Below, piece by piece: positions 1-5,834 of a DNA stretch of 6,290 nucleotides. The DNA lies in assembly GCA_002785585.1 (NCBI GenBank), contig PEUI01000356.1, positions 1 through 6,290 of the forward strand, in the 5' to 3' direction. Positions within the stretch are counted from its first letter, which is position 1; the number at the start of each line of letters is the position of its first letter. The notes beneath the pieces are model-generated. The model had not been told where the DNA came from. It saw only the letters and a list, made by a program, of their open reading frames with translations, and made no database searches. The translations under genes were made by a program, and so were the position numbers. Source of the DNA: Lysobacterales bacterium CG02_land_8_20_14_3_00_62_12 (GTDB lineage Bacteria > Pseudomonadota > Gammaproteobacteria > Xanthomonadales > Ahniellaceae).

Positions 1-863
1 AGGGTGACGAAGGCATCGACAAACGCCGGATAGATTTTCCGATCCACGTAAATGCGCTCGATGCCGCAGCAACTCTGGCCGGAATTGAAGAAGCTGCCAT
101 CGACCAGATTTTCCACCGCGTAGGGCAGATTGGCGTCGGCCCGCACGTAGGCGGAATCTTTGCCGCCCAACTCCAGACCCAGTCCCAGAAAGTGCCCGGC
201 GGCGGCCGCCTCGATCGCTCGGCCACCGGCGACCGAGCCGGTGAAATTGACCTGGTGTACCTGGCCAGAACCGATGATGGCAGCAGTCTGTGCATGGTCG
301 ATCACCAGGTTTTGAAACAGACCAGCGGGCAACCCGGCGCGACCGAAAGCCTCGGCGAATCGCTCACCGACGAGCAGGGTCTGGGTGGCGTGCTTGAGCA
401 CCACCGCGTTGCCCGCCATCAGCGCCGGGATCACCGAATTGACCGCCGTCAGGTAGGGGTAATTCCACGGCGCAATCACCAGCACCGTACCCAGCGGTTG
501 GCGCCTAATACTGCGCTCAAATCCCGCCTTCGGCGCGATCTCGATATCCGCCAAAGCCTTCGGCGCAATCGCGATCATGTAGTCGGCGCGCTCGGCAAAA
601 CCACGCAGCTCGCCGGCCCCATAGCGCACCGGCCGACCCATCTGCCAAGCCAACTCCGGCACGATGGCTTCGGTCATCGCCAACATCGCCGCCACCGCGG
701 CACGGCAATACCGCGCGCGTTCGGTGATCGGCGTGCGCTGCCACAGCGCTTGGGCTTGCGCGGCGGCAGTCAGTGCCTGCGCGATCTGCGCCGGGCTGGC
801 CAGCGTGCGTTCGGCCAAGACGCGACCATCGACCGGGGAGATCAGTTGTACGGTTGCGCTCAT
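1..863 (-). CDS. Aldehyde dehydrogenase family protein (C-terminus cut by window edge)
   Basis: NAD(P)-dependent aldehyde dehydrogenase, oxidising an aldehyde to a carboxylate in the cytoplasm. The frame is open from ATG at 863 to the left edge (287 complete codons), so roughly the last 160-200 residues are missing. Visible family landmarks are PWNYP at 132-136, cofactor-site lysine in VVLK (K157), the FTGS turn at 207-210, catalytic-base glutamate in LELGGK (E231) and nucleophile in GQSC (C265); the E-to-C spacing of 34 is the family norm. The start begins MSATVQLISPVDG, with a weak GAGAG upstream. It lies 74 bases after the GS-like gene on the same strand, with a hairpin between them. By context it probably oxidises a gamma-glutamylated amino-aldehyde, analogous to PuuC in putrescine breakdown; the substrate is inferred, the enzyme class is secure. 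Confidence 0.93.
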   Translation of the reverse strand, partial: MSATVQLISPVDGRVLAERTLASPAQIAQALTAAAQAQALWQRTPITERARYCRAAVAAMLAMTEAIVPELAWQMGRPVRYGAGELRGFAERADYMIAIAPKALADIEIAPKAGFERSIRRQPLGTVLVIAPWNYPYLTAVNSVIPALMAGNAVVLKHATQTLLVGERFAEAFGRAGLPAGLFQNLVIDHAQTAAIIGSGQVHQVNFTGSVAGGRAIEAAAAGHFLGLGLELGGKDSAYVRADANLPYAVENLVDGSFFNSGQSCCGIERIYVDRKIYPAFVDAFVT

Positions 864-881
864 GCGGCTCTCAGTGACATT

Positions 882-915
882 AAAAATATCCAGCGGCGGT
901 GTCGATCACCGCCGC
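882..915 (-). terminator. Hairpin with trailing U-run between GS-like gene and aldehyde dehydrogenase
   Basis: Read on the minus strand, stem GCGGCGGTG (915-907), loop ATCGA and stem CACCGCCGC (901-893) pair perfectly over 9 bp; six bases later comes TTTTT (886-882). The U-run is too far from the stem for a textbook intrinsic terminator. It could be a weak terminator, an mRNA-stabilising hairpin or a processing site that lowers aldehyde dehydrogenase expression. Its core resembles the hairpin upstream of the GS-like gene. Confidence 0.5.
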
Positions 916-937
916 CGATGATGGTGGTTGACCCCGC

Positions 938-2308
938 TCAATAACGTTCGAAGCCGCGCTGCAAATCCCAATCGGTGACGCGTCGATCGGCTTCAAATTG
1001 CTCCCATTCGGCGGTGCGGAAATAGTGATCGACGACGGCGTCGCCAAACGCTTTGCGCAACATTTTCGATGCTTTCAGCGCCTGTGCGGCGTCGCGCAGG
1101 GTATGCGGAATTTCTGGCAGTTCGGCGCTGGCATAGCCATCGCCTTCGAACGGCGCGGGCAGTTTCAGTTTTTCATCGACGCCGGCCAGCCCGGCCGCGA
1201 TCAGCCCACTGTAAGCCAGGTACGGATTCAGATCGGCGCCGCCGATCCGGCACTCGATGCGGATCGCTTTGCTGCCCTCGCCGCACAAGCGAAATCCGGC
1301 AGTGCGGTTGTCGCAGCTCCAGGCGGCACGGGTCGGCGCAAACGTGCCGACCTGAAAACGCTTGTAGGAATTGATGTACGGCGCCAGCAACCAAGTGATG
1401 TCGCGTGCATATTTGAGTTGCCCGGCGACCCACGACTGCATCAACGCCGACATGCCGTGCTTGGCTTTCGGATCAAAGAACTTGGCGGTCTTGCCCTTCA
1501 AATCCCACAACGAATTGTGGATATGGCTGCTCGAACCAGCGAGGTCGTAGCGCCACTTGGCCATGAAGGTGATCGCCTTGCCCTGCTGCATGGCGATCTC
1601 TTTGCAGGCATTCTTGAGAATGGCGTGGCGGTCGGCCATGGTCAACGCGTCGGCATAGCGCACGTTGATTTCTTCCTGGCCCGGCCCCCATTCGCCCTTG
1701 GAGTTTTCCACCGGAATACCCGCTGCCTGCAGACCTTTGCGGATGGCGCGGATGACGCCTTCTTCGCGCGTGGTTTGCAGGATGTGGTAGTCCTCGATGT
1801 AGTGGCCAGCGGTCTTCGGCTGCTGATAGTTGCGGGCATGGATCGCCGCGTAGCTTTCATCGAACAAATAAAACTCGAGTTCGGAGGCGAACATGCCGAG
1901 ATAACCGCGTTCGGTCAGTCGAGCGATCTGTTTCTTCAACATTGCGCGCGGGCTGTGTGGCAGGTCCTGGTGCGTGTGGTGATCGAGCACATCGCACAGC
2001 ACCAATGCGGTGCCTTCCAGCCAGGGCAGCAAACGCAAGGTTTGCAGATCGGGCTTGAGCATGAAGTCGCCGTAACCCTGGTTCCAGCTTGCCGCCTGGT
2101 AGCCGGGCACCGGTTCCATATCGATGTCGTTGGCCAGCAGGTAATTGCAGGCGTGGGTTTCGGCATAGGCGCTGTCGATAAAGTACTCAGCCTGAAAGCG
2201 CTTGCCGATCAAGCGACCTTGCATGTCCACCAGACAAGCCAGCACGGTATCGATCATGCCGCTGGCAACGGAACGCTTCAAAGCCTCAAAACCGAGCGGT
2301 GCAGTCAT
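938..2308 (-). CDS. Glutamine synthetase-like gamma-glutamyl-amine ligase (PuuA/GlnA4-type)
   Basis: ATP-dependent ligase of the glutamine synthetase family, 456 residues from the chosen start, full length for the family. ATG 2308 is chosen because AAGGA (2322-2318) lies 9 bases upstream; an upstream in-frame start at 2359 would run through the terminator hairpin and has no ribosome binding site. Landmarks: metal/substrate motif SELEFYLF (142-149), GEWGPGQEEINV (205-216), GSSSHIHNSLW (258-268), and the C-terminal NRTAGFRL and RIECRIGGADLNPYLA segments. The N-terminal domain has VPGYQAASW where GlnA carries the FDGSS ammonium-site motif, and no NLYDLPPE adenylylation loop is seen. This fits enzymes that glutamylate organic amines (PuuA on putrescine, GlnA4 of Streptomyces on ethanolamine) rather than ammonia. 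Family is certain; ethanolamine as substrate is inferred from the adjacent Eat-type permease. Confidence 0.92.
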   Translation of the reverse strand: MTAPLGFEALKRSVASGMIDTVLACLVDMQGRLIGKRFQAEYFIDSAYAETHACNYLLANDIDMEPVPGYQAASWNQGYGDFMLKPDLQTLRLLPWLEGTALVLCDVLDHHTHQDLPHSPRAMLKKQIARLTERGYLGMFASELEFYLFDESYAAIHARNYQQPKTAGHYIEDYHILQTTREEGVIRAIRKGLQAAGIPVENSKGEWGPGQEEINVRYADALTMADRHAILKNACKEIAMQQGKAITFMAKWRYDLAGSSSHIHNSLWDLKGKTAKFFDPKAKHGMSALMQSWVAGQLKYARDITWLLAPYINSYKRFQVGTFAPTRAAWSCDNRTAGFRLCGEGSKAIRIECRIGGADLNPYLAYSGLIAAGLAGVDEKLKLPAPFEGDGYASAELPEIPHTLRDAAQALKASKMLRKAFGDAVVDHYFRTAEWEQFEADRRVTDWDLQRGFERY

Positions 2309-2317
2309 CGCATTTAG

Positions 2318-2322
2318 TCCTT
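2318..2322 (-). promoter_or_regulatory. Ribosome binding site of the GS-like gene
   Basis: Minus-strand AAGGA sits 9 bases before ATG 2308 and decides the start. It begins only two bases after the T7 run of the upstream terminator, so the terminator and the translation start are directly abutted. An out-of-frame ATG at 2313 opens a two-codon start-stop (ATG CGA TGA) overlapping the true start. Confidence 0.7.
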
Positions 2323-2323
2323 G

Positions 2324-2356
2324 AAAAAAATTGGCTGCGGTGTCGCCACCGCAGCC
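2324..2356 (-). terminator. Intrinsic terminator between permease and GS-like gene
   Basis: On the minus strand GGCTGCGGTG (2356-2347), loop GCGA, CACCGCAGCC (2342-2333) form a perfect 10-bp GC-rich stem, followed by AA and then seven Ts (2330-2324). This is a classic Rho-independent terminator for leftward transcription and has no T-run in the other direction. It lies after the permease stop but before the co-directional GS-like gene, so it should reduce read-through into the ligase and dehydrogenase genes, or the downstream pair has its own promoter. No such promoter was clearly seen. Confidence 0.85.
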
Positions 2357-2357
2357 C

Positions 2358-2377
2358 AAAAGATCGACGGGTCGATC
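2358..2377 (-). terminator. Second, smaller hairpin overlapping the permease stop codon
   Basis: On the minus strand GATCGA, loop CCCG, TCGATC (2377-2362) is followed at once by TTTT (2361-2358). It overlaps the permease TGA stop (2378-2376) and stands just upstream of the stronger terminator, giving a tandem arrangement. Alone it would be weak because the stem is only 6 bp (7 if the loop shrinks to two bases) and the U-run is short. Confidence 0.45.
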
Positions 2378-3860
2378 ACGGGGAAACGGTTTTTTCCTTT
2401 TGCGCCATGGCGAATTCTTCTTCCGGCGACAGAATCAAGCGATGCCTACCAACCAAGCCAAAGTAAGTGACGCAGACCGCAAACCACAAGGCCACCCACA
2501 ATACGCCCTGGGTATAGGTCGGGTCGCCGGTCAGTTGGAAATACAAGGTGACGCCGGCAATGACCATGGTCAGCAGCGCGCCGCCAACGCCCAGCGGACT
2601 GCGATAGGGGCGGTGGATATTGGGCATGTTTCGGCGCAGCAGGATAAACGACAAAGCCTGCATGAAATACGAGAACATCGCGCCAAATACCGCCATGTTG
2701 AGCAAGGTGCCACCGATGATCTTGCCGCCTTTCTCCGCACCAAAACCAAACCACAGTCCGAACATCACCGCGAGCGCGGTGACGCTGCCAAGCACCATCG
2801 CCACGTGTGGGGTTTTGCGCTGGCCATGGGTGATCGAAAGCCAGGGCATGAAATAGCCCGCACGACTGAGCGAATAAATCTGCCGACCTTTGGCGAAGAT
2901 GATCGTGTGAAAACTCGCCACCAGCCCCAGCACAGCGACCAACGCCAGCAATTTGGCGGTGTTGTCGCCGTAGATCGCCTTGAAGCCGTCGAGCAAGGGT
3001 TCACCCGAAGACCCCAGCGCGTGCGAGCCGATGCCGGTCACCGACGGATTGAGCCAGAGAATCATGAACGCGGAAACGATCAGCGTGAACATGCCGGCAA
3101 TGATGCCCTTGGGCATATCGCGCTTGGGATCGACCGATTCCTCGGCGGCCAGCGGCAACTGTTCGATCGCCAGAAACAGCCAGACGGCAAACGGCAGCGC
3201 CGCCAGAATGCCTTTGAAACCGAGTGGCAGAAACGGACCGTTGCCGTCGACCAGTTCGCCACCATCGGTGCCAACATTCATCGCCCAGCGGTTGAAGTCG
3301 ATATGCGGCAGCGCACTGAACCAGAACACTACCAGGCAGGCCAAGGCCAGCAAGGTAACCGTCAAAGTGACCCGAAATGACAACTCCACCCCAACCACAT
3401 TCAGTCCAACGAAAACGAGGTAAAAACCAATCCACCAAAGCGGCTGCAAGCTCGGATCGGTACCGACGATACTGGTCATGTAACTGCCAATGAAGAACAC
3501 GATCACCGCTGGCGTCAGCACGTATTCGACGTTTTCCGATAGGCCGGTGAGAAACCCGCCCCAGGGCCCCATCGCACTGCGGGCAAAGGAATAGGCAGCG
3601 CCGGTATGCGGCAAGGCTGGCGACATTTCCGCAATCGAATAGGTCAGCCCCAGATACATGATGGCGATGATGACGGTGGCGACGAACATGCTGCCCCAAC
3701 CATTGGCCAGGCCGTAGTTCCAGCCGGAAAAATGGCCGGAAATCACCGCCCCGACGCCCAGCGCCCACAACGATCAGACGCCAGCGTAGCGGCGCAGACC
3801 GCGCGCCTCGAAATAGCTCTTGTCGACCTTGGTGTAACTAATCCCCGATTGCTCAATCAT
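2376..3860 (-). pseudogene. Eat-type ethanolamine/amino-acid permease gene interrupted by an in-frame TGA at codon 29
   Basis: APC-superfamily transporter resembling ethanolamine permease Eat, expected in the inner membrane importing ethanolamine or a related amine. The complete frame is 494 codons from ATG 3860, led by GAGGGGAG 6 bases upstream, to TGA 2376. Codon 29 (3776-3774) is TGA; both sides are in the same frame and read RRYAGV-stop-SLWALGVGAVISGHFSGW, where this family usually has tryptophan after AGV. The remainder is intact: first membrane helix with GVGAVISG (about 30-50), PWGGFLTG, WLFLAIEQLPLAAEE and further hydrophobic segments consistent with 12 helices. It may be a true nonsense pseudogene, a TGG-to-TGA sequencing error, or a gene still expressed by readthrough or restart at TTG 3770, which would give 464 residues and keep most of helix 1. 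It starts 29 bases after the FGase-family stop, so the two are surely co-transcribed. Family is confident; functional status is open. Confidence 0.85.
3774..3776 (-). other. In-frame TGA codon within the permease gene
   Basis: Minus-strand codons read TAC GCT GGC GTC TGA TCG TTG TGG. The stop separates a 28-residue N-terminal piece, which has a good ribosome binding site, from the rest of the permease in the same frame. One base change (TGG to TGA) would explain it. The GS-like and RpiR genes both end in TGA and TGG is used for Trp throughout, so a whole-genome TGA reassignment is unlikely. Confidence 0.93.
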
Positions 3861-3866
3861 GCTGCT

Positions 3867-3874
3867 CTCCCCTC
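3867..3874 (-). promoter_or_regulatory. Ribosome binding site of the permease gene
   Basis: Minus-strand GAGGGGAG ends 6 bases before ATG 3860. It is the strongest Shine-Dalgarno-like sequence in the window and marks 3860 as the original permease start, which supports treating the 28-residue piece as the permease N-terminus rather than a separate gene. Confidence 0.75.
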
Positions 3875-3889
3875 TATTGGTGTTGTTTG

Positions 3890-4705
3890 CTAACCCGCCA
3901 TGGCTCCAGAACTTGGTTCGCAAGTGGTCGTCGCGACGGCACCGGGGAGCCCGGCCAGTGCCAATTTCAATGCTGCTGCCAAGCGCGCGGCCCACGCCAA
4001 CTGGCCACGACCCGAGCTGATCTGGTCATTGCGCACTTCGATCATGGCGCACGGCAAACCGCGGCGTTCGCCGTGCCGTTGCACGCTGTGATAGACGCCA
4101 TCGTCAGCGGCGTAGGGCTGGTTTTCACCCACGCACAATTCGCTGTCCAGCCGCAACGCTGCGATCAACCGCTCGGACAACCGGCGGTCGTGCTGGCTGA
4201 TGATGCCGACCTGCCAGGGCCGCTGGCGCTGCTGGTAAATCGGCGTAAACGAGTGGATCGAAAGCAGCGCGGTCACCCCAATGGTCGCCTGCTGCTCGTC
4301 GAGAAGATGGTCAACGCTGGCGTGAAACGGCGTGTACAACCAATCCCGCCGCCAGCGACGTTCGACCTCGCCGATACCGACATTGCGTGGAATCGGCGTA
4401 TCTTCGCTGTGCTCGGCGATCGAGTCGCCAGCGCCCGGATCACGATTCAAATCGAGCAACAGGCGCGAATGGGTAGCGAACACCAACGGCGCGTCGAGCA
4501 AGGCCGCCATCTGCTCGGCCAGTCCCAGGGCGCCGATGTCCCAGGCGATATGCCGTTCCAGATCGTGCGCTGGCAATCCCAATCGTTGATAGCCAAGAGG
4601 AATAAAGTTGCTGGCGTGTTCGCAGGTCAACACCACACCCGAATGGCCGCCGCGGTGGTACACCGCCACCGGCGCCGAAGTGGAAGACCGCAACACAGAC
4701 TGCAT
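3890..4705 (-). CDS. N-formylglutamate amidohydrolase (FGase) family protein
   Basis: Predicted metal-dependent amidohydrolase of the N-formylglutamate amidohydrolase family, a cytoplasmic enzyme that frees glutamate from an N-acylated form in histidine breakdown. Numbered from the longest start (ATG 4741), family motifs are CEHASN (40-45), HIAWDIGA (64-71), SRLLLDLNRDP (92-102), SIHSFTP (161-167) and RHGERRGLPCAMIEVRND (222-239); the histidines and glutamates there are the likely metal ligands and catalytic residues. The start is uncertain: ATG 4741 has no Shine-Dalgarno and overlaps a palindrome, while ATG 4705 (271 residues, used here) or GTG 4708 follows AAAGG and gives the usual N-terminal length. 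No hut genes are nearby. It is the first gene of the leftward cluster, so it may hydrolyse a gamma-glutamyl product (for example gamma-glutamylglycine) instead of formylglutamate; that role is inference. Confidence 0.88.
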   Translation of the reverse strand: MQSVLRSSTSAPVAVYHRGGHSGVVLTCEHASNFIPLGYQRLGLPAHDLERHIAWDIGALGLAEQMAALLDAPLVFATHSRLLLDLNRDPGAGDSIAEHSEDTPIPRNVGIGEVERRWRRDWLYTPFHASVDHLLDEQQATIGVTALLSIHSFTPIYQQRQRPWQVGIISQHDRRLSERLIAALRLDSELCVGENQPYAADDGVYHSVQRHGERRGLPCAMIEVRNDQISSGRGQLAWAARLAAALKLALAGLPGAVATTTCEPSSGAMAG

Positions 4706-4729
4706 CACCGGTTTGGCCTTTGCGGAAGT

Positions 4730-4745
4730 TGTAACGAACATTACA
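4730..4745. promoter_or_regulatory. Candidate operator: TGTAA-N6-TTACA inverted repeat
   Basis: TGTAA (4730-4734) and TTACA (4741-4745) are perfect inverted arms around CGAACA. The repeat sits in the divergent region between the FGase-family gene and the rpiR-type gene. RpiR-family proteins bind palindromes; HexR, a member of that family, recognises a site with the same TGTAA/TTACA arms but one base less between them. It is therefore a plausible site for the neighbouring regulator, placed to control the leftward cluster. It overlaps the ATG at 4741, which argues for the later start of that gene. Confidence 0.5.
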
Positions 4746-4757
4746 TTTTGATTGCGT

Positions 4758-4786
4758 TTGACGCCTGCGGTAAAAAGTCGTACAAA
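4758..4786 (+). promoter_or_regulatory. Sigma-70-like promoter of the RpiR-type regulator gene
   Basis: TTGACG (4758-4763) and TACAAA (4781-4786) are separated by an optimal 17 bases, matching the -35 box at 5/6 and the -10 box at 4/6. Transcription would begin near 4793, about 45 bases before ATG 4839. For the leftward genes only a weak candidate was found on the minus strand in the same region (TTTACC, 18-base spacer, CAAAAT), which would lie against the palindrome. Confidence 0.55.
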
Positions 4787-4838
4787 TCCAGGTGAATGTC
4801 AAGCCCTTCGGAAAGTCGCTCAACCGGGAGCCACGGCC

Positions 4839-5687
4839 ATGCCTGAAACCGTCGTCGATCAGTTGCGTGAAAACCTGGGTCAGTTCTCGGCCACCGAGCG
4901 CCGGGTGGCGCATCGGCTGTTGGCGGAATATCCGATGGCCGGTCTGCAAAGCGCTACCGTGCTCGCCCGCCAGGTGGAAGTGAGCACGCCGACGGTGCTG
5001 CGGATGGTGGCGCGACTCGGGTTTCAGTCGTATCCGGATTTTCAGCGCCGCCTGCGCGAAGAACTGACGGCGCAATTGAGTTCGCCGCTGAGCAAGGCCA
5101 GTCAGGCAATCCGTGGCGGCCGCAAGCAATCCCGCACCACCGCGACCGAGTTCGCCGACGCCGTCGTGCAGAACATCCAGGAGACCTTCTCGCACCTGGC
5201 CGCCCACGAGATCGACCAGGTCGTCAAGCTGCTCGGTGACCGCAAGCAACGCGTGCATCTGCTGGGAGGCCGATTTACCGACGCGTTGGCGCGCTATTTG
5301 TCGGTGCAGTTGCGCATCATCCGTGGCGGCGTCAATCACCTGCAAGATCAGGAAGCCAATTGGCAAGACCAAGTGCTGAACATGGACCACCGCGACGTGC
5401 TGCTGATCTTCGACATTCGCCGCTACCAGCCCAGCCTGCTGCGTTTGGCGAAGGCTGCCAGCGCTCGTCAGGCCAAGGTCTTGTTGATCACCGATCAATG
5501 GCTATCGCCGATTTCGCGGCTCGCCCTGCACGTGCTGCCAGCCCGCATCAGTGTGCCCTCGGTGTGGGATTCCAATGCCGCCCTGATGGCTATCGCCGAA
5601 GCCCTGCTCGCCGCCGTCACCCGCAACACCTGGGAGCAAAGCCAGCGCCGCATGCGCGACCTGGAACAATTGCGCGAGCAACTCTGA
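4839..5687 (+). CDS. MurR/RpiR-family transcriptional regulator
   Basis: DNA-binding regulator of 282 residues, normal length for the family. ATG 4839 is chosen because GGGAG (4826-4830) lies 8 bases upstream; a longer frame from TTG 4752 would start ahead of the likely promoter. The N-terminal HTH_6 domain spans about 1-77, with the helix-turn-helix around 38-61 (ATVLARQVEVSTPTVLRMVARLGF) in which STPTV starts the recognition helix. A linker leads to a SIS domain at about 127-260 (LLGGRFTDALARYL, VLLIFDIRRY, VLLITDQ), the fold that in other members binds a phosphosugar effector. It is divergent from the amine cluster, the usual position for a local regulator, so it probably controls that cluster and perhaps itself; its ligand cannot be read from sequence. 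Confidence 0.93.
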   Translation: MPETVVDQLRENLGQFSATERRVAHRLLAEYPMAGLQSATVLARQVEVSTPTVLRMVARLGFQSYPDFQRRLREELTAQLSSPLSKASQAIRGGRKQSRTTATEFADAVVQNIQETFSHLAAHEIDQVVKLLGDRKQRVHLLGGRFTDALARYLSVQLRIIRGGVNHLQDQEANWQDQVLNMDHRDVLLIFDIRRYQPSLLRLAKAASARQAKVLLITDQWLSPISRLALHVLPARISVPSVWDSNAALMAIAEALLAAVTRNTWEQSQRRMRDLEQLREQL

Positions 5688-5693
5688 GCGATG

Positions 5694-5769
5694 GCGGATC
5701 CGCGAAAGCACCATTTGGTGCCCCGCGCTTGCGGTAGCACGGTGCCGGGTGTGCGCCGCAGATGGCGGC
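5694..5769 (+). other. Small hairpins downstream of the regulator gene
   Basis: The 147-base gap after the regulator holds a 10-base palindrome GCGGATCCGC (5694-5703), a stem GCACC-ATTT-GGTGC (5708-5721) and a stem GCCGC-AGATG-GCGGC (5755-5769). None is followed by a T-run, so no intrinsic terminator is called; they may help Rho-dependent ending of the regulator transcript. No convincing promoter for the next gene was seen. Confidence 0.3.
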
Positions 5770-5834
5770 CCGGTTTCGTGGCCGACGCTACATCGCCTAC
5801 CATGGCGACTTTATTCCAGCCGTTTTGAGACTGC

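Noticed and set aside
938..2308. Naming the ligase puuA or glnA
   Set aside because: GlnA-specific motifs are missing, and no puuB/puuD neighbours are present to support putrescine; the symbol is left blank.
998..2317. 439-codon open frame on the plus strand opposite the GS-like gene
   Set aside because: The minus strand encodes a complete family protein with catalytic motifs; the plus frame gives no recognisable protein and reflects codon bias in GC-rich DNA.
2331..3380. 349-codon plus-strand frame opposite the permease
   Set aside because: Its translation is rich in Q, R, H and D with no domain and mirrors hydrophobic permease codons; antisense shadow.
3774..3776. TGA read as selenocysteine or as Trp by genome-wide reassignment
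   Set aside because: The expected residue is Trp, not Cys/Sec, and neighbouring genes end in TGA with normal-length proteins, so a standard code applies; local readthrough remains possible.
3887..4795. 302-codon plus-strand frame opposite the FGase-family gene
   Set aside because: Low-complexity shadow translation; all motifs are on the minus strand.
4440..5498. 352-codon minus-strand frame across the regulator and the divergent promoter region
   Set aside because: It overlaps the well-supported RpiR-type gene and the FGase gene in another frame and has no family features.
4839..5687. Assigning the regulator as HexR because of the TGTAA/TTACA arms
   Set aside because: The central spacing differs by one base and the gene is not next to glucose-catabolism genes; only the broad RpiR family is supported.
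5694..5769. Intrinsic terminator after the regulator gene
   Set aside because: Stems are only 5 bp and no T-run follows any of them.
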